A stretch of DNA of 53,456 nt. It comes from Bacteroidales bacterium UBA1756 (GTDB taxonomy: Bacteria; Bacteroidota; Bacteroidia; Bacteroidales; WCHB1-69). The notes under the pieces were generated by a model that was not told the DNA's origin, did no database searches, and worked only from the letters and a program-made list of their open reading frames with translations. Positions 16,012-31,000 of the stretch are shown here, one piece after another (the stretch's first letter is position 1; each line of letters starts with the position of its first letter). Both the position numbers and the translations under genes were made by a program. The stretch covers positions 1-53,456 of the forward strand of contig DCHI01000044.1 in assembly GCA_002314795.1 (NCBI GenBank), read 5' to 3'.

Positions 16012-19000
16012 CATTGGCATCGGGTTCGCCACAGTAGTGATGTGATAGGTGAGCGTATCTTTCGCAATTGAACGGACCGGCGTAGCAATCTTACCACCGA
16101 CACGATAGCCCGTTTGAGAATCCACGAGACCAAAGTCTTGTCCATTCGTCATTTCCATCAAATTGAAGACGATGCTGTAATTTCCCGGTACATACCAGTC
16201 TGCTTCAACAAAATTAGAAGTATTCGCTAAGAAATTCATATTGAAGTAGTTGTATTCGTAGGACTGCATCGGACGGAAAGTATTGAACGGAATTGAACCT
16301 GTAGCAGATTGCAAGGTATTTCCACAAAGTTGTCCGTTGAACATCGTACCGAATTGGATATTGGCAACATTCGCCAACATTGACATCGGCTCGGTTTCAC
16401 CTTCACGATAGATAGAATAATTGATAGAAACCTGAGATCCCAAATAGTCACCTTCTGCAACCGTAAGGAGAACAGCAGATGAAGCATCTTCAACAACATC
16501 TTGAGACAAGATGATTTCAGGTGCATTCAGTACAGGATCAGTCGGGCCTTCCGGACCACCCGTCACAACGAACGTAACTTCAACAGGAGCACAAGCAAAG
16601 ACTTCAATGCTATCCAAACTGTTCTTACCACCGATACGGTTCACGCCGTCATACATATACGGGAAGTCAATACCACCGGCCTCATTTATCAATTCGAAGA
16701 CAACCTTATAGGTACCGGGCTGCGTGAACTGATGAGAAACCACATTGGTACGGGCATTCAAGAATCCAAGATAGAAGTAGTCATAATGATAATTCATCAG
16801 CGAGAACGTTGCTCTCGGAATAAGATTCACCGGGGTTGTCAATGACTGTCCGTGGACGATCCCTTGGAATTCGGTACCGATGAACAAGTCACCGCCACAT
16901 TCATTATCAAAGTCTTGTACTAACTGGTTATCTTTATACAATGTGTAACGTACTGCAACCTTTGAACCGAAAGGCATATCATTGCCATAAACGGTCAGGA
17001 TAGCTTCCGAAGGACTCACACTGTCAACCTCCATAAATGGAGCGGCAGTTCCGTAATCGACATAGAGGTTCAAGGTAACGACGCTGTCGCAGCCATTGAC
17101 GGTCGTAAGGTTGAAGACGGTGGTTGAATGTGCGGCAACACCGTATTCGAAGACTCGGTTGTTGTAAGTAAATGGCAAGTCAGCTGCCAAGATATTCGTA
17201 TCAACAACAATTTGATAAGTTGGATTGACAACCAGGGTCATCACCACGGTACTGTCGCAACCTAATGCTGAAGAAAGGGTTGCAGGTTGTGTACCGGCAG
17301 CGGTGAATTCTACATTGTTCCAAGTGTATGGAAGTTCGTTATCACAAATCTCAGTCGTATCATAAACCGTATAGGTCGGGTTAATGGTGATATTCACCTC
17401 TCTCGTTGCTGTACAAGTACCGAGATGTACAACGGCGGTGGCCTGAGACATCAGGTCCGGAGCAGTTGCTTGAAGCAACGGAGTAGTGGAATAGACAGAA
17501 CCATTGACCAACCATTTCACACTATCGGAAGCCGGAGCAACGATAGCCAAATTGATAGAACCATTGTCACAGATGGTCGTTTCGCCAGCTACGGTGAACA
17601 CAGGCATTGGCTCGATAGCAAAGTGAGTAATCACAACGCTATCGCAACCGGTTGCTGCGCGGCCAGCCATCAAGAAGTTGACGATGGTATCGCGAGTGAT
17701 GATAACGCGTGTTCCCTCAAACGTGTATTCGTACGGCAGTGCGCTTTCGCAAACGGGAACTGTCTTCTGTCCGTAAACGGTTGGAATGACGGTGAGTTGA
17801 AGAATCGTCACACTATCACAATCCAATGAAGAGATATTTTCGTGACGGAAGTATGCGACACCTTGTCTCCTTGCATTCAAGATGGAATCAGCGGACAAAT
17901 CGAAACCGTGATCATTGTAAGGATAACCTTCGCATACGTCATCGGTGATAACGAGTGGATGATGTGAGTCGTATCTCGGGAATACCGTAAGAGCCAATTC
18001 CATATAGTAATGACCACAGGAGGTAGTACCTGTCATAATCGTATCATAGATGATTACCGGAACGGCGGCCTCCGGATCAATAGCTGCCTGCGTGGTTTCA
18101 GCACTGATGTTGAAACAGTCTAACCAAGTAGGTTCACATTCGAAGTAAGAATTACCTTGGCAGACGGAAGCGGTCTTACGAGCCATCGTATCGCCACGAA
18201 GGACAATCATTTGGATTGAATCGGAGACAGCGCATACCGTATTATCAATGGTATTTGCACTTGCAACAGAAATCATCCAAGAAGAAGAGATATTATATTC
18301 CGTTTTATAGTAAGTAATTTTCTCAACTCCATTGACAGTATCGCGAGTGACAGAATCAGGTACGAAGTTCACATCAGAGACATTATTGTAATTGATACGC
18401 GAGTTCACGGTGACGGTGAACGGGAGTTCACCTCCTTCACAAACCAGAGGCGAGATGACACCGATTCTGACAACAGGATTCGGAACGACGTTCAGTTTCA
18501 AAGTCACGATGCTATCGCAACCCATTTCCGTTACTGCACGCAAGACGAAGACAGAAGTATCATTCACCTTAGCGGCACGGATTTGAGCAGCGGTCAAATT
18601 GAAGTTAGCATCTGTGTACGGAGCCCCGTCACAAACATTAGCCGTATAAGTAATGTAGTATGCAGGATGAATTGTCAAAGTGTAGTTCACAATCGTGTCG
18701 TGGACTCTGAACGGGTCAAAGATGAAGAGTTCGGTTGTATCAATGCGACGAGGATCGTAAGAGATGTAGGGGACGAATGTGGTCGTACCCGTATAGGTAT
18801 TCAGCATATTCAATCCGCCGTCTGTCTCAGTAAACTCAAAACCGTGGAAGTTATATGCAAGCGTATCAGAGATTTGGTTGGAACAGATGGCATCGTCATA
18901 ATCTAAACGGATTGTGTCGCCCACATAATGCATCACAACAGAATCCATAGCAATCAGACTACCGGCGGAAGAGCCGTGACCACCGATAACAAGGTTGTTC

Positions 19001-22000
19001 ATTGTCAACGGATAATCCTGACCATCTTGACGTTCACGCAAGAAGAACTTAATCTTGTATTCACCAGGAATATTCCACGTTGCGGTAAAGTCATTGCTAA
19101 TACCATTGAAGAAGGTGTTGTAGAAGTAGTCGTAATTGTAATAAAGAATGTTGAAGGTATTACCAGGAATTTCACCCACACCTGAGGTCAAGTTGGCACC
19201 GAATGAACGATGGAGCGAAGCGACCGGCGTTGAGAAGTAGACCGAACCAAATTGGCCTACGTTGTCAAGAACGACACCGTTACGTGTAATTACATAATCC
19301 AAAGCTAATTTCGGTACATCTACGCCATCATTGAGGACAGTCAGAGTGAACACATTCTGTTCATTCAATTCGTACGCGAATGTGGTCGTATCGATATCGA
19401 TAAGTGGGTTCGCTTCAACGAGGTGAAGATCAACAAGACTATCGCATTCACCACCAGTAGGATAAGCAATCCGATAGGTTCCGAAATCTTCATAAACCTC
19501 ATTTTCATAGACGTATGGAAGTTGCCATTCTGAAATACGGATGGTGCGTTCTGCATACGGACCATCAAGGATAACGAGATCAAGGTAATGGTTATCGTTA
19601 GCATAAACACCCGTCGTATCATAGGTTTGGCGATTCCATACATAATCGTGGCAAGCCACAGCGTGGATGGTATCGTTGTTATTTGCAGCAAAGGTATGAA
19701 CTGTCAAAAGAACGATGCTATCACAACCGGTAGAAGCCTGCAAACGAACCGTATGGACTTGCTCACTACCATAATAACCACCGTGATATTCATAATAAGA
19801 ACCCGTCGTATTCACAGAAAGAATCGTTGTGTCAATCGGGGTGGAAGTTACATTCAAGAAGTAGCGGTTGAATTGACCTTCCGAACCGACAGCGATTTCG
19901 TATGAACCAGGACCGGTAATCGTTGTTGCTTGGTAATCAAACGGGAATCCATTGGCACAGACAACCGTATCAACAACGACATCGGTCACGCTTCCAACGT
20001 GGAAGTAGATGTAAGCAGTATCCGTAAAGACAGAGTCCGTAGAAACGCCGTTTGCACCTCCCATCATCGTCCAATTATAACCATTCTGCCCGAAGATGGT
20101 GCTATCTTCGTAACGATAATTTATCGGAAGATCGAAACCACTTTGAGTAGCCGTTCTCAAAATAACCATTTGCAACTTGTATTCACCCGGCTGACGCCAC
20201 GTAGCAGTCACATAGTTATTGATTTCGCCAAAGAATTGAGCATAGAAATAGTTATAATCATAATTATTGATTGCGAAGGTAGTCCCCGGGATTTCACCGT
20301 GTCCAGTCGTAAGAGCAGTTCCGAAAGGAACGTCCGTCGTTGGCAAATAGGTTTGAATACTCATATCGCCATACGGGTAGAGCGTATCAACGGGAACGCC
20401 ATCTTTGTACAACTGATAGATGATGGCTGCTTTCGCTGAGCAGACTTCGCAATCCTTGCGGAAGTTTGCTTCTGCGGTAACTGATTCACCAACAGGCAAA
20501 GTAAATTCGTCCTGTGGAATAGAAAGATACGGTTCATCGGAAATAGACAACTCAAGAACATAGATGATAGAATCGCAACCTTCTGTGTGAACGAAAGCAC
20601 CTTGCGTCGGATCCCATTGCCAATCCAAATCACTGAACCAAACTCTGCTCTTGATCGTATCAGCAGAAGTAATCTGTTGATCTTCAACACCCATACCACC
20701 GAATCTCATACCACGCCATTCAAATTCGGGTTCATTGTTACAAACGTGCAAGGTTGAACGATTAACAATCGGATAGTGGACATTCAAGTGGAGGTTGATA
20801 ACAGAATCACAGCCACCTTCCGTTTGATAAACAATTTGATAATCACCTGATTGATGAGCAAGATCGTTCGGTTTTTCAATCGGGTCATAGCAATAAGGAA
20901 GATCACTTTGGCAAACAGTCACCGTCGTATCAAGATGAATCAAGGTTACGTGGAACAGAACCGTGTCGCTCGCACTACAGCCAAATTCGTTCTCAACTAC
21001 ATCGATAACATAGCGTTGGAAACCAGCGTCAGGACGTTGTGACAGAACAGTTGATCCCGTAGTTGATGCGAGGTGAGCACCTTCGGTAGCTGTCCACGAG
21101 TAAGTACATCCTGCAAAAGCATAATCAGAGCGAGCAATGAATTGATAATCAGGACCGAAGCAACTTTCAGCATTTTCAACCAATTCAATATCCGGATTTC
21201 CACCGTATGGCATACGATTGATTTCTACGTGCAAGTTATGGTCGGGACGGATGAAAGCTTTTACACCATTGCTATAACGAGTGCCACACGCATTGGTAAC
21301 ACCGAAATGCAACCATCTGTTATTCCAGACATAATAGTTCATAGAATCGCCGACATAGACTTGAGTAACCGCTTCATTGTCGCCTACGATGGAGTCATTA
21401 GAGAGGTACCAACCCGTCGTATATTCCTCTGTACCACCATCATCCGTAATTTCAGGTTCTTCCATTTCAAACGGAGTGTTGGAACAAACCGTATCCAAAG
21501 AAGCGATGTCTGCCATATAAGGACGGTCAATGATAGAGATCTGAACGGCATTGCTCTCGGTATGGCCGCAAGGACCTTCTGCAAAATAACGAAGGACTTT
21601 ACCATTCATTGAATAATCTATAACGAAATCGGCAGGGAGACGATGGAAATATTGAGAACCAATAGCATCTGCATATTCCCAACCGACCGTATCGATAGGA
21701 CTGCGAGGCGTAACGGTAGGAGGTGTTAACGTAACCGGCTGACCGGCACAAGTAGCACCTATACCAACGATTGGATCCACTTCCGGACGATCCCAGACTG
21801 TAATAGTAGCAAGATTACTAACCACAGAGTCACAACCCGTAACGATGTAACAGTTGTATTGATAGTAATCTGGATCAGAATGGTAGGTAAAAGCATAACT
21901 TTCATCGAAATCAACCAACTGACCACCGGCGAACAGATTCCAGCCGGTACGGATTGGGCGTTGACTATTATTCACATAATGTGGCGTAGCTGAATTGCTT

Positions 22001-25000
22001 CTCCAATCAAATAGAGTACCGGCACAGATAGCATCAGGATTTTGCAATACATCAAAATACGCAGCTGAATCCACAACGATTTGCACCGTATCACTATAGC
22101 CTATACTGCAACCCGAGGCGGCAGCATAACGGATGTACCATCCATTATAATCTGTACCGATTTGCTGGTTTTCAGCAGCGGTGAAACGAACAAAGTTCTC
22201 ACCATCAACTGAACATTCCCAACGAGAGTTGGCGGAATCAGGCAAGTTACCATATTCAATGTGTGGGATATCTATGTTCAAACCACCGAGGGCGCAGATG
22301 GTATCCGGCTGAATAGCAGAAACTACCGGACGTTGAGCCACTGTGATGGTCGTATAGATAGTATCCGTATTTCCGCAATATTCACTTCTAAGATAAACTC
22401 CGTAAGTAGTTGTTACAGATGGTGTAACATCAACACTCTCTGTGCCCGATTCAAATTCTTCAAAACCAGTCTCTGTTGACTCAAGCCATACGAACTCAGC
22501 ATTATCACCAAGAGAAAGAGTTCTCGTTGAAAGAGTGACAGGTTCATCACCAACACAGATGGTATCACGGCCATCGGCAATAAAGATGGTGTCGGGAGCA
22601 TCCGACGGGGCATTGACAAAGAGATAAATTTCCACACCATTTTGAGACATACAGCCGTAACGGGTTTCGCCAGTAAGCGAATAATGGACAGCTCCACAGA
22701 ATTGTCTTTCGCTCAAAGAGTTAGCAGGGAAATTAAATCCAGATTCACCATTTCCTTTAAACAATTCCACTCCCGTTATAGCATCATAAGCGATACGATC
22801 CAAACCATTATTGGCATAATACAATCCATTATTCAAAGCTTGGAAGTAGAAAGCATAGGTAGCACCAGCCGGAATAGCGACAGAGTCATTCAGTTCAAAT
22901 GGAACTGCGTTATTACCATCCGCTGCGATTTCGTACTCACCCAAGGATGTCCAAACGGAAGCATCACGATAATGGCCTTCACCTGAGGTCGTAGTGTACC
23001 ATACACGAACAGTTGTATTCGTAACCGAACTGGAAGGATAGACTGAAAAACCGTGAACCTTCATATCAACCGGCGTATGAACATCAACAGAGATACATCC
23101 TCTCAGATTTTCATAAGTTGCTGTAGAACTTAAATCATAATCACCGGCAGAAGAAATCAAATCGGTTGCAGCATACGCATAGTAGAACCATTCACCTCCC
23201 ACATTTTCTGTATAGGTAAACATATCAGAGGACAATGAAGTACCAACAAAAACAGAATCGTTACCTGCCGCTGAACCTCTGTACCAAACGACTTGAGGTT
23301 GCTCTTGTTCAGGATCATCTTCTGCCATATCTGTTGCAGCATAAAGTTGAGCTACTTCACCTTCACAGATTTGTTCAAAATCACCGTAAGCATCAGAGAC
23401 ATCGGCAATAGGATTCAGATTGATGACAACAGGAACCAATGAAGATTCACAAGTATAAACAACTGGATATTGTGCAATGATACGGGCGAAGCCATTGCCA
23501 TTATGACCCGTTTCGGTTCCTTCATATACAGCGGGGAATTCATTATTGCCAGCCACGGTACGAGCATTTTGCAACATAGAGCTAACATAGCCGCTACCGC
23601 CACCGCCGCCAGGACGAGTACCCGAAGAGGAGCCATTGTCACCATTGCTTCCAGCATACCAACCAGCACCACCACCGCCACCACGGTTAGCAAAAGTAGT
23701 ATTGACGCCAAACATAGAACCCGACTGAGCAGCACCTATTCCTCCAGGGACAAGATCTCCACCGCCGTTATAGCCGTTGGCACCACTGCCAGCTTGCAAG
23801 CCGCCGCCGTAGCCACCGTTAACACTGCCAGCGCCACCACCGCCACCTGCAACCAAGAAGCGATCGTTCAATGTTTCGCCATTGATACGGATATCAGTAG
23901 CACCACCACCGGCACCATAATTAGAAGAAGCACCACCATTGTAACCGTTTTGTCCACCGACATAAACGGAAATCGTATTAACATTTGAGAAGTCTGACAA
24001 ACTGCCTTCAGCATAACCGCCAAGACCGCCACGGGCTCCATTGTATGAGCCACCTTGAGCGCCCCAAACTTGGAAGTTGACGCGTGCAACACCTTGCGGA
24101 ATTGAGTATGAATAAACTGCACCTTCATCATATTCAAAATCGGTTGTATCTTGACGAGCGCTTCCGACTGCCTCCTTGCAAGCTTTCACATAATAGGTGC
24201 GATTTTCAATATTTTGTACTCCTGCCAAATCGAATACAGTACCCGTATTAACAATATTCAAACAAGTAGGATCACTGAACCAGACATAGTTGAAACCTTG
24301 CATCGGGTTAGAGACGGTGAGTGTAAGCGGAACACCGCAAGTGATTTGCGATGGAACGGCAATAGTAGGATCCTCAATGGGCTGCAAATTCACTGTAACA
24401 GAAGACGGATCGGATACGCACATAAGGGTGGTTCCCAGATTTGCATAGGACTTAACGTAATAATTAGTTGGTTCTATCACATTGGTTGCCAATAAGGAGA
24501 CACCCGTGCCCAAAGATAATGTACAATCAGGATTGGAGAACCATTCGTAGGTATAACCTTGAACCGGACTTGCAACTTGGAGAGTAACATCTTCGCCACA
24601 AACCGTAACAGGAGCATCGTCAACAAAAGTGATAGCAGGAGCATCTGCCACGACGAGTTGGATAGCAGCGGTTGGAGATTCGCAATGACGAGTACCTGAG
24701 CCCACGTATGAGATACGGGCATAGCCGTTACCTGCGTGTCCAATAGCAGTAGTTCCATTGGGTTCGATGATAGTGAGGTTACCGGCAATCGTGGTTCCAT
24801 TGGTAACGCCACCGATATAACCGGAACCACCGCCAGCAGGATTACCAGCAGCACCGCCAAACCAACCAGCACCACCACCACATACGGTAGAACCGGATGT
24901 TTGATTTGATCCCGCACCAAACGTTGCGTTATTGGCATAAGTATCCGTTCCAGCGGCATTTTGAGTTCCACCGACACCGCCAGTTCCACTTGAATATGTC

Positions 25001-28000
25001 AATCCATCAACGCCTGACAAACCGCCACCAGCACCAGCTGTGTAGGAATAACTACTAAAATATAAGTTACCGCCACCACCGCCAGCTACAATCTTTACTG
25101 CACTACGGTTGTCCGACAAACTGCTTAAAACGCCGGATGCCGTCGCGATATGAGTAGCACCACCGCCACCAGCACGAATACCATTATCCCCGTGGTAACC
25201 AGAACCGCCACCGTTGTATGAACTACCAGAAGAGCCAGAAAGATTGGTTCCTGTTGAGCCATATCCTTGTTCCCCTACGCAGACGTAAAGGACATCATTC
25301 TGATTAACAGCCAATGTACCTGCCGAATAGCCGCCGCGGCCACCCAAATTACTCGGTCCACCTTGGCCACCTTGAGCGCCCCAAACTTCCAACTGAAGTT
25401 CGGAAACACCTGCAGGAACCGTAAACGTAGCAATATTACCTGTATAAGCGAAATTAATCGTATCACCAGCAGCTTCTTGGATAAAGCTCTTCACATAATA
25501 ATTGTATGTGCCGGCTGTAGGAGTAACACTGTAGTATTGGCCCCAAGCAATCGTATCACTAAAGTCGGGTTGAGAACTCCATTGATAGGTAAGTTCGGAA
25601 TTGTAATCCTGAACTTCCAACGTAACAGGAAGTCCGCAATAGGTATTCACTTCCGCTTCAACGGCAGGTGCCGTAGGTGCCTGAACCTGCAAGGTATAGG
25701 CGGTCGGAATAGAAGGACAAGGACTAATATTCACGATAGAGGTTCCAATAATACGAGCATAACCATTTCCTGAATGACCCGTCTCCATTGCTCCATAAGG
25801 TGACAAGAATGTTTCAGTACCACCTGCTAACGTTTCATTACTCAAGAAATAAGAACTACTATAGTAGTAACCGGCAGGGTGATAACTGGTCGCCGTATTT
25901 ACATAACCAGAACCGCCACCCATATAACCGGCATAATAAGAATCGCCATCGCTGCTGGAAGAGGACGACCCGCCACCATACCAGCCACCGCCACCGCCGG
26001 CAGGGCCATAATTATAATTGTACGAACCAGTCGCACTGGCTCCCGTACCAAAACTTGCGTTCAAACCGGCAGAACTTTGTGTCGCCACATAACTACTGCT
26101 ATATCCTTGGCTTGTGGTGCCGCCGGCAGCATAACCGGAGTAACGGTTATTACTACCACTACCGCCACCGGCAACGATTACACGTTGGTACAATGAAGGT
26201 CCATTTACACGGATATCGGTAGCTCCTCCACCACCAATGCTATAAGTAGTATAATCCCAACTGAATGTTTTACCATCACCACCGCCATTATATCCACCTG
26301 TAGTGGAAGTGGGTTGACCACCGACGTAAATATTAAGGACATCACCTTCATTAACAGGGAGCGTACCCGCAGAATAACCGCCCTTACCACCAGGATAAGA
26401 AGAGCTATAGCTACCACCTTGTGCGCCCCAAACTTCAAGTTGGAGTTCGGTGACACCGGCGGGAACGGTATATTGGTGTTGTCCTACGACACCGTATTCC
26501 TGAGCGATAGGTGCGACCGTTTGGTTCATAGCCACGTGCCACAAGGTCTTGTTTTCAAACATTGACGGAACCGTAACCGTATCCCCTACTGCGTACAACT
26601 GCGTACATTCAGCATCTTCGTACCAGTAGTTCATTACTTCATCGTCGTGTGCGACATAGAGTTTACCATCGGTACCGCAGACCACGTAATTTTCATTGCC
26701 GTGGACGGTAGGTTCTGCAAACGGAGCCATAATCGTTACGGAATAGGTACCCGCTGATGCTGTCCAAGTACCCGTACAGCCGTTTTGAACTTCACGGGTA
26801 TAGCGATAGGTCCCCGTGGTAACACTCACCAATTCTTCCGGAGTGATTTCGTATGCAGCACTATCGGAATCAGGAATGAGATTTCCATTGCGATACCAAC
26901 GATAGTGGATGTTTCCACCTGTTGTACCATCATCTACAGAAGCAATGTGCAAAGGATTCGTTTCAGATTGACAGATTGACAACATATTGCCAGTGATAGA
27001 ACCTGCATTAAAGACAGGGGCTACAAGACTATAGGAAGCCACAGAGCTACAACCGTCAGCATTAGTAGCAGAAACCGTATAGGTTCCTTCACCGACAACA
27101 GAATTGACGGCTCCTATGGTACCATTATTCCACAAATAGGCATTTGCACCGGAAGCCGTCAATACAGCGGGATCGCTGCTTTGGCACAATGATTCCGGTT
27201 CAGAAGCAATGACAATGGTCGGATTCACCTTCACGGTATAGTCCATAATTGCCGCACAAGCGTGGGAATCATCAGTAACTGTCACCGTATAGGTCGTCGT
27301 TTCAGACGGAGTAACCGTGATGGAAGACTCGGTTGAGCCATTGGACCAAAGACAAGTCAAGGGGGAAGAAGGCGTGAAAGTATAAATTGTACCTGAGGTA
27401 AGGTAATGAACCTGTGTCACATTTAAAGCGCTTAAAGAGCCAGATGTTTGAGCAGTTGCTCCTCCGCTCGTAGGAGTAACTTGAATGTAGTGACCATTTG
27501 CGCTATTAATACCAATACAGGTATAGGCCCACGAATACAACTCGGAAATATTTGCAAATCCGCTGCCATAACATAAACTTATCTTACCTGATTCATACAA
27601 CTTAACTTGGAAATTAAATGCTCTTGAGGAAGGATAACTATTGTCGGGGTAGGTAGTTGCATTTTTATACTGAACCGTCAGAACACGTTCACTGCCTTCG
27701 TTCATCAACTGATAAGACAATGAGCCATAACCAGAATAAAGGTACAGGTCAGACAAGAAAGGAGCAATGACATTATAATATGTTGTACTTGCCAACATTT
27801 CAGAAGCGCCATAGGTTTGGTCACTGCTACCGAAACGTAATTGTCCATCAGAAACATAGACCATACTGTATGTATTGCCACAATATGGGAATGTGAATCC
27901 ACTCGGGAAAGTGATTGAACTTCCCAAACCATCTGTGGAAGTATTATTATACAAATAAGTCGGGCTTGACAATTCTTGGTAGGTTCCCGTTGTTCTAGTG

Positions 28001-31000
28001 AAAGTATATTCATCAGCATTCATCGTTGTACCGATACTTCCTCCGACCAAATTCAACGTCACTTCATCACCCGGAGCGATACAGGATTCCGTAGAAGCAA
28101 CAATCTGAACTTCAGGAGCATCTACAGAAATTTGGACGCTATCTTTCACGCCGCAAGTTCCAGTAGAAACGGTAACGAAATAGGTCATCGTATGACCAGG
28201 TGTTACGTCAACATATTGCGTAGTTTCTCCCGTACTCCAAGTATAGGAATTAACATTAGGCGAAGGATTAGCCACCGTCAAGCGAACATCGTCATCGCCT
28301 TGACAATAACTACGAGAGGAAGCAGTCAAGTTGAATGACGGAGTTTCGCCAGGAGTCAATGTTACAGAAGCAACCTCTGACGGGCAAACACCAGAAACAT
28401 AGTTCAATAATGTGATGCGGACGAAGCCGTTGCCGTTTTGATCCGGATTTGCAGGAGCGCTCAAATATGACATCGTATTTCCGCTAATACCAGCAGCCAC
28501 ATAGCCACTACCGCCGCCACCGCCGCCGGATGAGGCGCAACCGTCTGCACCACCACCACCGCCGTAGTAGCCACCGCCACCGCCGCCACCGCCAGCTGAA
28601 GCGCTTGCACCATTACCACCTTGTCCCAATGAACCCTGAGTACCAGAATAGCCATCGCAGCCACTATAGCCACCAGAGCCACCAGCAGATAAGGTTGCAC
28701 CCAAACCAGAACGGTATGAATATGAAGACGTTGAACCTCCACTCGTACCACCGGCATCGCCACCAGAATAGTAGCCAGAGCCACCGCCACCGCCTGCTAC
28801 AAGGACACGGTCGTATAACGATGTTCCATTCATACGAATATCAGATGCACCGCCTCCAGAAGCACTTGTAAAATATGAATAACCATACCCTCCTGCGCCA
28901 CCGCCATTCCAACCACCGGGATTTGTTGAATAGCCCGTCGCCATAGAATTACTTCCTGCTCCACCAACATTCACCTGAATGACATCACCCGAGTTTACAT
29001 TAACCGTACCCACAGTATATCCACCGCGACCACCTTGTCCACCATCGTATGTTGAACCATAGTAGGTTTGGTTACCACCATCAGCGCCCCACAATTCAAC
29101 TTGCATTCTGGAGGCGCCCATAGGAACTGTATAGTTGACAGAAGAACCTGTATATGAGAATTCAGTGATTTCTTCTCCACTGGCTTGGACGGCGCGAACA
29201 TAATATTGAGTAGAAGTATTAACTGTAGGAGTATGTGTAATACCGGTATGTTCTACCGTAGAGAAATCAGGAGAAGTGCTCCACTGATAAGCATAACCCG
29301 GAACCGGATTGGTGACCACCATTTCAGAGGGAGTTCCAGCACAAGCGGAACGGACCTCAACGATTGGAGCTGACAATTGGTTGACAGTGATATTCACTGC
29401 GACCATTTCAGACGGGCAACCACCGAGAGAATGTAGATGTGCCGTAATGCGAGCATAGCCGTTTCCTCCGTGACCGAGTTCCTGACCACCACCGACTGCC
29501 GGGAAGTATTGCGTACCAGCAATGGTTTGTGCATTTATAAGGTAATAATCACTTGAAACCAGATATCCACTTGGAACATTTCCTGAAGTTGCAGACGTCC
29601 ATACGAAACCAGAGCCACCTGAGCCGCCTTGACAGTCAGTACCCGAACCATACGTAGGAATAGATTGTGAACCGCCATTCGTACCGCCGCCATACCAGCC
29701 GCCGCCGCCAGCGCCACCATCATTCGGAGCACTTGCGCCAATTCCAAACACGGCGCCACCGGTACCAGAAGTCTGTGTACCATAATCTGATCGAGAACCG
29801 CCAGCTGTACCATTAGAACCACCACCGGCACCAACGACATCACCAGAGTCTTCGCCACCACCACCGCCGCCACCAGCGACAATGATACGATGGTAGAGTG
29901 TACTGCCATTCACACGGATATCAGTTGCGCCACCGCCTCCACCAGCCGGCTCGCTAGAAGAAGAGCCATAGTTGCTACCTCCACCGTTCCAGCCACCGAC
30001 TGCGAGTCCTGCACCAGCGTAGCCACCTTGGCCACCAACATATACACTAATATTTTCGCCACCATTAACCGGCATCGTACCGACAGAATAGCCACCTTTA
30101 CCTCCAACACCAGCAGAGGTATTACCGCTATTTTGTTGACCGCCACCTTGAGCTCCCCAAACTTCTAATGTCAAGGAATCCGTTCCTTCGGGAATGGTAT
30201 AAGAAACAGGTGCTCCTGTGTAGGAAAAATTAGTTACTCTATTTTCATCGAGTTCGTCCGTAATCTGCAAATAGTATGTTGTATTCTCCATCATCGCAGG
30301 TGTTGTGAATTCGGAACCCACATAGACCAAATTTTGGCCTTGAGGATCGGAATACCAACGATAACGCAAATTCGGACTTGTGAGAGAAGAAGAAGCCGTC
30401 AACGTTGTACTTTGGCCGCACAAGACATTGGTATTACCTGCAACGCTCGGTGCCTCCATCGGAGGATTAATCGTCAACGTTCCGTTAGCACTTCCCGAAT
30501 TAGAACAAGCATCACGGAAGGAACGGACAACTGAGAATGTTCCTGCGCCGAGAGCAGTTCTGTCAGAGGAGGTAAGCGTGTAGCTCGGTTCTGTGCTCCA
30601 ACCGGTTGTAACGGAACCGATAGTCCATTGATATTCCACATTACCGCCACCAATAGCAGCCGTACCCGATTCAATTGTAATTTCGTAATCAGATTGGCAA
30701 ACTTCTGAGGAAACAATGGTTCCGGCAGAAGGAGTAGATAATGAAGAGACTGTAACAGAGGTTGAAGCCGAACAGCCCTCATCTGTAGTACCAGTTACGT
30801 TATAAGTACCGGCTGATGCAGTATAAGTATTTTGCACACTGACAACAGCAGTGGAACTATTTGTCCAGACATAGCTGTCAGCACCACTCGCAGTCAAATC
30901 GACCGTAGCGCCAGGACATACCATCGGATTTTCGGGAGTAACGGTGATTGTAGGAGTAACTTTCACTGTATAATCCAAAATTGCGGAACAACTGTGTGAA

